From Nitrospirota bacterium (GTDB lineage Bacteria; Nitrospirota; Leptospirillia; Leptospirillales; Leptospirillaceae): a DNA stretch of 12,748 nt. The notes beneath the pieces are model-generated. The model saw only the letters and a list, made by a program, of their open reading frames with translations, was not told the DNA's origin and did no database searches. Shown here piece by piece: positions 1 through 7,222 of this stretch. The translations under genes and the position numbers were made by a program. Position 1 is the first letter of the stretch. Each line of letters opens with the position of its first letter. Location: assembly GCA_021828525.1 (NCBI GenBank), contig JAJZGM010000018.1, forward strand, positions 1 to 12,748, in the 5' to 3' direction.

Positions 1-17
1 AAGCGAGGAATCTGATT

Positions 18-2636
18 GTGAGCGTTAAAAAGAATGGGGTAGGGTCGACCCGCAAGACGGCCGCCGTCAAAAAGTCGGATCCGGATGGGCTGAAGACGGT
101 GAAACAGGGAGTCGAGGAGCCGGGGGTGAAAAAAAAGTCCAGGGCGACGAAATCCACGGCTTCGGAGAAGGAGGGGGCCTCGAAGGGGACGCTGATCATT
201 GTCGAGTCCCCGACCAAGGCGCGGACCCTGACCCGTATCCTCGGCAGCGAATACAAGGTCAGGGCCAGCGTCGGCCATATCAAGGATCTGCCGCCCTCGA
301 AAATCGGAATCGATCTCGACAAGGACTACGATCTCCAGTTTGTGGTGTCGGAAGGAAAGCGGAAGGTTCTCGACGAGATCAAGCAGGTGGCGAAAACGGC
401 TGGAAAGATCTATCTCGCATCCGATCCGGATCGGGAAGGGGAGGCGATCGCCTACCATATCGCAAGCGAACTGGTTTCCCTCAAGAAACCGATTCGGCGG
501 GTTCTGGTCCACGAACTCACCGAACGGGGAATCAAGGCGGCGCTGGCCGAGCCAGGCGAGATCGATCTCCACAAGGTGGACGCGCAGAAGGCGCGTCGTG
601 CCCTCGACCGGATCGTCGGGTATACCATCTCCCCTCTCCTCTGGGACCGGGTGCGCCGGGGGCTTTCGGCCGGAAGAGTCCAGTCGGTGGCTGTCCGCCT
701 TGTTTGCGATCGGGAGGACCAGATACGGGCCTTTGTTCCCGATGAGTACTGGACCATCGAAATGCCCATGAGGCCAGTCGATCCATCACGGTCCGAGAGT
801 GTCTTTACGGCCCGGCTCGACCGGTATGACGGAGAAAAGATCTCCCTCATAAACTCCGGGGAGGCCAGGGAGGCCGTCGAGCGGATCACTGCAGAGACCT
901 TCCATATCGACAGTCTCTCCGCCGATGAAAAACGGCGGCAGCCGGCTCCTCCCTTGACAACCAGCCGGCTTCAGCAAGACGGCGCCCGGCGCTTCCGTTT
1001 TTCGGCAAAGAAAACGATGCAGCTGGCCCAGAAGCTCTACGAGGGGGTCGAGATTCACGGACAGGGGCAGACCGGGTTGATCACCTATATGAGGACGGAC
1101 TCGATCCGGCTGGCTCCCGAGGCCCTCGAGATGGCCCGCGACTACATCGGGAAGAACTTTCCCCAGTCCCTGCCGGCCAAGTCCCCTGTCTACAAGAACA
1201 AGAAAGGGATCCAGGACGCCCACGAAGCCATCCGTCCCACCGATGTGACCCGGACTCCTGCCTCTCTCGAGGGCATCCTGGAACGGGACCTCCTCCGCGT
1301 CTACCAGCTGATCTGGCAGAATTTTCTGGAGAGCCAGATGACCCCGGCACGGTATCTCCTGACCACCGTCCTGATCGAAGGGGACAGGAAGGACACCTTC
1401 CGGGCCACGGGCCGGCGGATGGTTGACCCGGGATTTCTGGCCCTGCGAGGGGAGAAGGTCAGAAAACCAAGGGCGGACGAGGAGGTCGAAGAGGAAAGCG
1501 AGGAGGAGAGCGAACTTCCCCTGCTCCAGACAGGCGAGAAGGTGGAGGCGGTTGAACCCCCTGTTCCCGAACAGCACTTTACCGAACCGCCTCCCCGCTT
1601 CAATGAGGCCTCCCTGATCCGGGAGCTCGAAGAAAAGGGAATCGGCCGTCCCAGCACCTATGCGACCATCATGACGACGATCGTCGAACGGGAGTACGTC
1701 GAGAAAAAAGAAAACCGGTTTCATCCGACCGATCTGGGGGAGACAGTCAACCGGCTCCTTGTGGCCTCCTTTCCCGACCTTCTGAATGTCCAGTTCACAG
1801 CACGTATGGAAGAGGAGCTTGATTCGGTCGAGGAAGGCGGAAAGGTCTATCGGGAGGCGGTCGACGATTTCTATCGTCCATTCGCTCTGGAACTCTCCCG
1901 GGCCAAGGGAGGTGGCATGGCCAATCTCAAGGCCCAGAGCGAGCCGACCGACATTCCCTGTCCCGTCTGTGGGACGCCCATGGTCAAGAAATGGGGCCGT
2001 CACGGGGCCTATCTGTCCTGCGGAAACTATCCCGATTGCAAAACGACGCGCAATATTGTCGAAACGGCGACCGGTATGGCCCCCGAAGCACTTCCGGACG
2101 CAAACGGGGAACTTTGCCCCAAGTGCGAAAAGGCGATGATTGTCAAAAAAGGCCGTTTTGGCACCTTCCTGGCCTGCAGCGACTACCCACGCTGCAAGAC
2201 GACAAAGCCCTGGCCTCCGAAGACGGGGCACGCCGAACCGGATGTCCTGCCGGCCGACGTTCCTCCCTGTCCGGCCTGTGGTGGGGCCATGGTGCTCAAG
2301 TCGGGCCGCTTCGGAAGCTTTCTTTCCTGTGCGAACTATCCCAAGTGCAAGACCACCCGGCCTCTTCCTACGGGGATTCTCTGTACCCGGCCGGGTTGTG
2401 GAGGCGAGATCACTCCCAAGCGCGGGAAAAGAGGGATATTTTATGGGTGCAGCCGCTACCCCGAATGCGACAGGACCTATCCCGGCCGGCCTGTGAAGCG
2501 GGAGTGCCCGTCCTGCGGCCATTCCTTCCTGATCGAAAAAAAGAGCGGAAAAACGGTGTTGTTCGTGTGCCCGGAAAAAGGCTGCGGCTATGAAGTGGAG
2601 CCTGAAGAGGCCGGAAGCTCGGGAATCACCGCATGA
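18..2636 (+). CDS. topA: DNA topoisomerase I (type IA)
   Basis: The enzyme relaxes negatively supercoiled DNA by cutting one strand through a 5'-phosphotyrosine link. The 872-residue product shows the whole family layout. A Toprim domain starts near residue 58 with IIVESPTKA (Glu63) and carries the metal-binding acidic motif SDPDREGEA (Asp136, Asp138, Glu140). The active-site tyrosine is Tyr357 in GLITYMRTDS, and IGRPSTYATI follows near residue 545. From Cys648 to the end there are five consecutive four-cysteine zinc ribbons, more than the three or four often seen. Two oddities are a lysine/serine-rich extension of about 57 residues before Toprim and a Glu-rich insert near residues 488-502. 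The start is GTG at 18, preceded by GAGGA with 8 bases of spacing. Bases 1-15 read as an open frame ending in TGA (13-15), possibly the end of an upstream gene. The stop overlaps the trmFO start. Confidence 0.97.
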   Translation: MSVKKNGVGSTRKTAAVKKSDPDGLKTVKQGVEEPGVKKKSRATKSTASEKEGASKGTLIIVESPTKARTLTRILGSEYKVRASVGHIKDLPPSKIGIDLDKDYDLQFVVSEGKRKVLDEIKQVAKTAGKIYLASDPDREGEAIAYHIASELVSLKKPIRRVLVHELTERGIKAALAEPGEIDLHKVDAQKARRALDRIVGYTISPLLWDRVRRGLSAGRVQSVAVRLVCDREDQIRAFVPDEYWTIEMPMRPVDPSRSESVFTARLDRYDGEKISLINSGEAREAVERITAETFHIDSLSADEKRRQPAPPLTTSRLQQDGARRFRFSAKKTMQLAQKLYEGVEIHGQGQTGLITYMRTDSIRLAPEALEMARDYIGKNFPQSLPAKSPVYKNKKGIQDAHEAIRPTDVTRTPASLEGILERDLLRVYQLIWQNFLESQMTPARYLLTTVLIEGDRKDTFRATGRRMVDPGFLALRGEKVRKPRADEEVEEESEEESELPLLQTGEKVEAVEPPVPEQHFTEPPPRFNEASLIRELEEKGIGRPSTYATIMTTIVEREYVEKKENRFHPTDLGETVNRLLVASFPDLLNVQFTARMEEELDSVEEGGKVYREAVDDFYRPFALELSRAKGGGMANLKAQSEPTDIPCPVCGTPMVKKWGRHGAYLSCGNYPDCKTTRNIVETATGMAPEALPDANGELCPKCEKAMIVKKGRFGTFLACSDYPRCKTTKPWPPKTGHAEPDVLPADVPPCPACGGAMVLKSGRFGSFLSCANYPKCKTTRPLPTGILCTRPGCGGEITPKRGKRGIFYGCSRYPECDRTYPGRPVKRECPSCGHSFLIEKKSGKTVLFVCPEKGCGYEVEPEEAGSSGITA

Positions 2637-4060
2637 CCACGCGCCAGCCGGTCACCATCGTGGGAGGGGGACTCTCAGGTGTCGAGGTGGCCTTGACGCT
2701 CTCGCAGTCGGGAGTTCCTGTCGTCCTGTACGAAATGCGCCCCCGGACCGAAACGGGCGCCCACAAAACCGCTGACTTGGGAGAACTTGTCTGCTCCAAC
2801 TCTCTCAAGTCGGTCGATCCCGAGACTCCCCACGGGCTGCTGAAGGAGGAGCTTCAAATCATGGGATCTCCGGTCCTTCTCATGGCCTTCGAATGCCGGA
2901 TTCCCGGAGGGGGAGCTCTCGTGGTCGACCGGCTCAGGTTTTCCCGGGCAATGACCAGGGCAGTGGAGGACGATCCCGGGATCACGCTTGTTCGAGAACG
3001 GGTCGACCGGATTGTGGAGACCCGTCCCCTTGTGCTGGCGACGGGTCCCCTGACCCATCCCGTTATCACCGAAGATCTTCTCCGGCATATCGGAAGTGAC
3101 CGGCTCTCCTTCTACGATGCCATCAGTCCGGTCGTCGAGGCGGACAGCCTCGACTTCTCCCGTTTTTTCCGGGCCGACCGATATGGAACCCCGGGAGAGG
3201 GAGACTATTGGAACGTCCCCCTGACGGAGGAGGAGTACCGGACCTTTTGTTCAGAACTCCTTGGGGGAGAAAGGGTTCCGCCTCATGAAGGGGTGGAAGA
3301 CCGGCCGGAGGTTCTCCGGGCCTTCGAGGCATGCCAGCCCATCGAGTCTCTGGTGGAGAAGGGTCCCGACACCTTGGCGTTCGGTCCGATGAGACCGGTG
3401 GGCCTCATCAATCCGAAGACTGGGACGATCCCGTTCGCGGTCGTTCAGCTTCGGGCGGAAGACGCCGACGGATCGGCCTATAATCTCGTTGGCTTTCAGA
3501 CAAAGCTCAGATACTCCGAGCAGGAGCGAATCTTCCGCCTTCTTCCAGGATTTTCGGAGGTCCGGTTCCTCAGGCTGGGTTCCCTTCACCGGAATACCTT
3601 CCTTGACGCTCCTGCCGTTCTCCGTTCAGACCTGTCCCTCCGGAGCCTTCCGGGCGTCTATCCGACGGGGCAGATGGTCGGAGTCGAAGGCTACACCGAA
3701 TCGGTTGCCATGGGCCACTTGACCGCGCTCTTCCTCGGCCCCCGTCCCCCGTCCTCCCTCCCTCCCGAAACGACCGCGGTCGGTGCCCTTCTCCGTGCCC
3801 TGATGCCGGACGCCTACCGGAAAACTCCTTCCGGGGAGTCCGGGGAGAGGAAGGCAGTTCCGTTCTGTCCGATGAACTTGCATTTCGGTCTTTTTCCATC
3901 CTTGCCGAACCGTGTCCGGGGAGGAAAAAGGGAAAGACGCAGGGCAATGATCGCGCGTGCGCGAAAGGATTTTGAGATCTGGTGGAAGGAAAGTGCCAAG
4001 CCGGAGGGTCGTGGGCCGGATCCGGAAGAGAAAAAGTCATTGGGGATAGCCATGGCATAA
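2633..4060 (+). CDS. trmFO: Methylenetetrahydrofolate--tRNA-(uracil-5-)-methyltransferase
   Basis: This flavoprotein makes 5-methyluridine at position 54 of the tRNA T-loop. It takes carbon from 5,10-methylenetetrahydrofolate and reducing power from FADH2, unlike the SAM-dependent TrmA of gammaproteobacteria. The N-terminal dinucleotide-binding loop is VTIVGGGLSG (Gly11, Gly13, Gly16). The family signature ELVCSNSLKS contains Cys54, matching the first functional cysteine of studied TrmFO proteins. The second lies in FEACQPIESL at Cys234. Further landmarks are LVLATGPLTHP, GPMRPVGLINPKTG and a late GVEGYTESVAMG segment. At 475 residues it is slightly longer than the usual 435-450, with an extra basic C-terminal tail. 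Its ATG overlaps the topA stop (ATGA at 2633-2636), so the two are probably translationally coupled. The gene order topA-trmFO-xerC is also found in Bacillus-type operons. Confidence 0.95.
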   Translation: MTTRQPVTIVGGGLSGVEVALTLSQSGVPVVLYEMRPRTETGAHKTADLGELVCSNSLKSVDPETPHGLLKEELQIMGSPVLLMAFECRIPGGGALVVDRLRFSRAMTRAVEDDPGITLVRERVDRIVETRPLVLATGPLTHPVITEDLLRHIGSDRLSFYDAISPVVEADSLDFSRFFRADRYGTPGEGDYWNVPLTEEEYRTFCSELLGGERVPPHEGVEDRPEVLRAFEACQPIESLVEKGPDTLAFGPMRPVGLINPKTGTIPFAVVQLRAEDADGSAYNLVGFQTKLRYSEQERIFRLLPGFSEVRFLRLGSLHRNTFLDAPAVLRSDLSLRSLPGVYPTGQMVGVEGYTESVAMGHLTALFLGPRPPSSLPPETTAVGALLRALMPDAYRKTPSGESGERKAVPFCPMNLHFGLFPSLPNRVRGGKRERRRAMIARARKDFEIWWKESAKPEGRGPDPEEKKSLGIAMA

Positions 4061-4067
4061 GAGAGGG
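4061..4067 (+). promoter_or_regulatory. Ribosome binding site that fixes the xerC start
   Basis: GAGAGGG begins directly after the trmFO stop codon and sits 7 bases before ATG 4075. It is the reason for preferring this start over the upstream in-frame ATG at 3982, which lies inside trmFO. Confidence 0.6.
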
Positions 4068-4074
4068 ATGGCGT

Positions 4075-5082
4075 ATGGGCGGGTCCGGTTCGGGAGATAA
4101 AAGAAGCGGAAGAGAGAGAGAAGCGATCCGGGATAGAATCTCCGGGGACCCCTGCTGGATCGCCTTTCAGGGAAAACTTCTGGAGTCGGGACGATCTTCC
4201 AGGACGGTGGAGGCAACGTCCCGGGACCTGGAGCTGTTGGCCGGGATCATGGAGGGGGTTCTGGGGACTTCCAGTGGCATCCTCTGGGAGAAGCTGGATC
4301 GTCCCAAAGCGGTTCGTTTCATCAAGCGTCTTCACGAACGGGGCTATGCTTCATCAAGTATTTCCCGGACTTTGTCAAATCTGAGAGGTTTTTTCCGTTT
4401 TCTCAAAAAGAACGGATTGATTTCGGACGATCCCTTTCGCCTTGTCTCCGGCCCCCGTAGCCGGCGGGTTCTTCCAGCGGTCTTTTCGGAGGAGGAGACC
4501 CGGAAACTGGTGACCCTGCCCACCGCGAAGGAACACCGGGAGGAGATCCCGGACGCGCGGGACCGGGCCATTCTCGAAGTCTTTTACCAGACGGGGGTCC
4601 GGCTCTCCGAGTTGTGTGGGATCCGCTGGGGGGATATCGACGGCGACGTCTCCTCGATCCTGATCCATGGCAAGGGAGGAAAGGAGAGACGGGTTCCTCT
4701 GGTGGGGGAGGCCAAAGAGGCTCTCCTGTCCTACAGGGACCGGATCATCCAAACCGGTTCTCCCTGGGCTCCGTCCCGGTCCGGACTGGACCATGTGTTT
4801 ATCGGAACGGTGAGCGGAACGTTTCGACCCCTTTCGGTCTACCAGATCGGCAGGATCGTTCGGAAAAGAGGCCTTGAGGCCGGGCTTGACCGCCGGATCA
4901 CCCCTCATGCCCTGCGCCACTCCTGTGCGACGCACCTTCTTAACCACGACGCGGATCTTAGGGAGATTCAGGTCCTGTTGGGCCATGCCTCCATCGGAAC
5001 AACCCAGCGGTATGTTCATACGAGTCTCGAGGAACTCTCGAGAAAGCTTTCAAAGGCCCGGGACGGTGACAGTCCCCCCTGA
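4075..5082 (+). CDS. xerC: Tyrosine recombinase, XerC type
   Basis: This is a site-specific recombinase of the type that resolves chromosome dimers at dif sites. All six catalytic positions are present in the 335-residue product. Arg176 is in TGVRLSELCG, Lys200 in HGKGGKERRVPL, His278 and Arg281 in HALRHSCATH, His304 in LLGHASIGTT, and the nucleophile Tyr313 in QRYVHTSLEE. The N-terminal half is the helical core-binding (SAM-like) domain, including SSSISRTLSNLRGFFRFLKK. The frame is open upstream to 3982, but I chose ATG 4075. It follows GAGAGGG at 4061-4067 by 7 bases and lies 14 bases after the trmFO stop, whereas the longer form would overlap trmFO by about 80 bases. The first 25 or so residues are Gly/Ser/Arg-rich and look like a disordered tail. 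XerC rather than XerD or a phage integrase is inferred from the housekeeping neighbours; there are no attachment-site repeats or phage genes here. Confidence 0.9.
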   Translation: MGGSGSGDKRSGREREAIRDRISGDPCWIAFQGKLLESGRSSRTVEATSRDLELLAGIMEGVLGTSSGILWEKLDRPKAVRFIKRLHERGYASSSISRTLSNLRGFFRFLKKNGLISDDPFRLVSGPRSRRVLPAVFSEEETRKLVTLPTAKEHREEIPDARDRAILEVFYQTGVRLSELCGIRWGDIDGDVSSILIHGKGGKERRVPLVGEAKEALLSYRDRIIQTGSPWAPSRSGLDHVFIGTVSGTFRPLSVYQIGRIVRKRGLEAGLDRRITPHALRHSCATHLLNHDADLREIQVLLGHASIGTTQRYVHTSLEELSRKLSKARDGDSPP

Positions 5083-5115
5083 TCACTGGCGGAAAAATCC
5101 TGTAACGGAGGTCCA

Positions 5116-5982
5116 ATGGATGGAGTCCGGGAAAAAGCGCAGGTCCTGATCGAGGCGCTTCCCTATATCAGAACCTTTCACGGCAAGACCTTTGTTATCA
5201 AGTTTGGTGGAGGGGCACTCGACGGAGGGGGGCAGGAAAGTCTTTCCTTTGCGGAAGACCTTGTCCTCCTTCAGCATATCGGGATCCGTCCGGTCGTTGT
5301 TCATGGGGGGGGCCCCCAGATCTCCGAGCTGATGAACCGGCTGGGTATGAATCCGGAATTCATCGATGGCATCCGGGTGACCGGAAAAGAGGCGATGGAA
5401 GTGGTGGAGATGGTCCTGACCGGCCGCATCAACCGGGAGATCGTCACGATGGTCCATCGCCACGGAGGCCGGGCGGTCGGTCTGTCGGGCCGGGATGCCG
5501 GATTCCTTATCGGAGAGAAAAAATGCCTGTCGGGCCGGGAGCTCGGCCATGTGGGCCGGATCGTGTCTGTAAACTCCGAAATTCTCGATCTGCTCGACCG
5601 TCACCGGTTCATTCCGATCGTCGCTCCGGTCGGGGTTACAGAAGACGGGGTTGCTCTCAATATCAACGCGGACGAGGCGGCGGCTGTCATCGCGGGGAGC
5701 CTGAAGGCCGAAAAGCTGATCATGATGACCAATACCAAAGGGGTTCTGGACGAAGACGGCCGGCTCCTGCCCTCCCTCGACCGGGAGGCGATCCTCTCCC
5801 TGATCGAACGGAAGGTTATTGCGGGAGGCATGGTTCCCAAGATGGAAGGCTGTCTTCAGGCCCTTTCGGAAGGAGTGGGTAAGGTTCATGTCATCGACGG
5901 CCGCATTCCACATGCCCTTCTTCTTGAAATATTTACGCCCGAAGGGGTGGGAACGGAGATCGTCCGGGGTGGCGCCCAATGA
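5116..5982 (+). CDS. argB: Acetylglutamate kinase
   Basis: The enzyme phosphorylates N-acetyl-L-glutamate with ATP, the second step of arginine biosynthesis. The 288-residue protein has the amino-acid kinase fold signatures. These are VIKFGGGAL with Lys29, VVVHGGGPQI for substrate binding (residues 60-69), GIRVT near residue 87, NINADEAAAVIAGSL with Asp176, MMTNTKGVLD, and GGMVPKMEG with Lys242. The N-terminal helix ending LPYIRTFHGKTFVIK resembles the extension of hexameric, arginine-inhibited kinases, so feedback inhibition is likely (inference). The start ATG 5116 follows ACGGAGGT at 5105-5112. The gene lies 33 bases after xerC, in the place where Bacillus-type operons carry hslVU, and its stop overlaps the next start (ATGA at 5979-5982). 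No other arginine gene is in the window. Confidence 0.96.
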   Translation: MDGVREKAQVLIEALPYIRTFHGKTFVIKFGGGALDGGGQESLSFAEDLVLLQHIGIRPVVVHGGGPQISELMNRLGMNPEFIDGIRVTGKEAMEVVEMVLTGRINREIVTMVHRHGGRAVGLSGRDAGFLIGEKKCLSGRELGHVGRIVSVNSEILDLLDRHRFIPIVAPVGVTEDGVALNINADEAAAVIAGSLKAEKLIMMTNTKGVLDEDGRLLPSLDREAILSLIERKVIAGGMVPKMEGCLQALSEGVGKVHVIDGRIPHALLLEIFTPEGVGTEIVRGGAQ

Positions 5983-6515
5983 CCCTGATTCAGGAAAGGG
6001 GAATCCGCTTTTTCTGGATCCTGATCCTTTCAGGAACGCTTTTTTCCTGTACTCCCCAGCCCCCTCCCCCTCCTGTCAACGTGAGCGTCGTCCATGTCCA
6101 GATTCTGCTCATCGATACGGGAGGTCCGGGTCTTCAACAAAAACGGGTGCCTGTACTGGCGGCCCACATCCATATCGTCAATCCGGGAGCGGAGGTTCGT
6201 CTTTTGGGGTACCGATACGAAACCTCCCGGGGGATCATATCCGAGGCCCTTGTCGACAAGTCGCTGATGGAAAAAAGCCGGACCCGGCTCGGCCGCCTCG
6301 TCCAGTTCGGACTTCCGACGGTGTTTCCCGCGAATGCTGAGACCGGTGGATGGGTATTTTTCAAGACCCCCGATACGAAGGGTAAAATCCATCTCTCCCT
6401 TCGGGATGTCTACGGCCGTTTTTACGCTGTGTACCTTACCTTGCCGGACGACAACGAACATGGAAAAACGAAACATCCTGCCCCCTCCCCCCCCTCGGCG
6501 CCCGGACATCCCTGA
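5979..6515 (+). CDS. Predicted lipoprotein of unknown function
   Basis: I do not recognise a family for this 178-residue product. The N-terminus looks like a lipoprotein signal: charged residues, then a hydrophobic stretch from about residue 11 to 20, then LFSC with Cys24 as the candidate lipid-anchored residue. The residue after Cys24 is Thr, not Asp, so outer-membrane delivery is more likely than inner-membrane retention. A short PQPPPPP linker follows, then roughly 110 residues of alternating hydrophobic and polar character (for example VSVVHVQILLIDTGG and GKIHLSLRDVYGRFYAVYL) that suggest a beta-rich periplasmic domain. The tail after residue 160 is Pro/His/Lys-rich and low in complexity. 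The start overlaps the argB stop (ATGA), implying coupled translation. A C8 run near the 3' end makes the true C-terminus uncertain. Confidence 0.75.
   Translation: MTLIQERGIRFFWILILSGTLFSCTPQPPPPPVNVSVVHVQILLIDTGGPGLQQKRVPVLAAHIHIVNPGAEVRLLGYRYETSRGIISEALVDKSLMEKSRTRLGRLVQFGLPTVFPANAETGGWVFFKTPDTKGKIHLSLRDVYGRFYAVYLTLPDDNEHGKTKHPAPSPPSAPGHP
6487..6494 (+). repeat. Eight-C mononucleotide run inside the lipoprotein gene
   Basis: A run of five C (6481-6485), a T, then eight C lies in the last codons of the lipoprotein gene. Runs of this length can slip during replication. Losing one C would replace the tail ending at 6515 with one ending at 6573, overlapping the dut start as ATGA. Confidence 0.5.
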
Positions 6516-6569
6516 CCGGATTCTCCTCTCCCTGCCCAACCAGAACGAAGAACGAACCGGAGGTTCGAC

Positions 6570-7037
6570 ATGATGAGAAAAAATTTCGAGATCAAGATTC
6601 TGAGCCCCCTTGTCGGAACCGAGAGGATCCCCTTTCCGGCGTATGCGACGGAAGGGTCGGCTGGCCTTGATCTCCGGGCCTGTCTTTCGGATCCGGTCAG
6701 TCTCCCGCCTGGGGGCCGCCATCTTTTTCCGACAGGTCTTGCTGTCAACATGGCAGGTCAGGGGGTCGTCGCCCTCGTGGCCTCCCGTTCCGGCCTGTCC
6801 TTAAAGCATGGCCTCCGGGTGGCTCAGGGAGTGGGCGTGATCGACTCCGACTACCATGGGGAAATCGGGGTCATTCTCGCCAATGATAGTGTCGATCCCT
6901 ATACGGTCCATCCCGGAGACCGGATCGCCCAGCTTCTCTTCCTCCCGGTTTTCCAGGCCGATTTCGACCCGGTCGATTCTTTTTCCGCCTCGACTGTGCG
7001 TGGAGAAGGCGGGTTCGGACATACCGGGAGGTCCTGA
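6570..7037 (+). CDS. dut: dUTP diphosphatase (dUTPase), trimeric type
   Basis: The enzyme hydrolyses dUTP to dUMP and diphosphate. It keeps uracil out of DNA and supplies the precursor of dTTP. All five motifs of the trimeric family are present in 155 residues: I, AGLDLRA (31-37); II, SRSGLSLKHGL (72-82); III, GVIDSDYHGEI (89-99) with Asp92 as the water-activating residue and Tyr95 as the sugar-stacking one; IV, PGDRIAQLLFLPV (115-127); and V, the flexible RGEGGFGHTGRS tail (144-155). Length is normal for the family. ATG 6570 follows GGAGG (6559-6563) by 6 bases; a second ATG at 6573 is also possible. It is the last gene of the + block and is followed by a strong terminator candidate. Confidence 0.95.
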   Translation: MMRKNFEIKILSPLVGTERIPFPAYATEGSAGLDLRACLSDPVSLPPGGRHLFPTGLAVNMAGQGVVALVASRSGLSLKHGLRVAQGVGVIDSDYHGEIGVILANDSVDPYTVHPGDRIAQLLFLPVFQADFDPVDSFSASTVRGEGGFGHTGRS

Positions 7038-7065
7038 GATCTTAGCCGGAAGCGTGAAAAGAGAC

Positions 7066-7110
7066 CCCCGGCCTGATCCGATCGTGGTCTGGATCGGGGG
7101 GGCAGTTTTT
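7066..7110 (+). terminator. Rho-independent terminator after dut
   Basis: GATCC (7075-7079) pairs with GGATC (7091-7095). The stem continues outward as T-G, C-G, C-G, then a two-base bulge (7070-7071), then four C-G pairs (7066-7069 with 7099-7102). After CAG comes TTTTT (7106-7110). The hairpin lies 28 bases past the dut stop and would end the + operon. Pairing was done by eye; no folding energy was computed. Confidence 0.6.
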
Positions 7111-7166
7111 AGACGACGGGAAGAATCGGGGGGTATCAAAAAATCAGGTCGGGGAGAAGGGATGAG

Positions 7167-7192
7167 GCCGCCGGAAAGAGGAGTCCGGCGGC
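7167..7192. terminator. Perfect 9-bp hairpin between convergent genes
   Basis: GCCGCCGGA (7167-7175) is the exact reverse complement of TCCGGCGGC (7184-7192), with an 8-base loop. It lies 30 bases past the desaturase stop on the - strand and between two converging transcription units, where a terminator is expected. No clear T run follows directly on either strand, so it may act as a weak or bidirectional terminator or as a 3'-end stabilising structure. Confidence 0.4.
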
Positions 7193-7222
7193 AAATTGTG
7201 TTGATGCAGGGCTAATCCGGGG

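Noticed and set aside
786..2522. 578-codon open frame on the - strand opposite topA
   Set aside because: It lies wholly antisense to an unmistakable topA and has no recognisable domain. Long antisense frames are common where codons end in G or C.
4075..5082. Phage or integrative-element integrase
   Set aside because: There are no att-like repeats, no tRNA target and no phage genes nearby, and the gene sits in a conserved housekeeping order typical of xerC.
5304..5317. G-run followed by C-run (GGGGGGGG CCCCC) resembling a palindromic site
   Set aside because: It falls on the conserved His-Gly-Gly-Gly-Pro codons of argB and is fully explained by the protein sequence.
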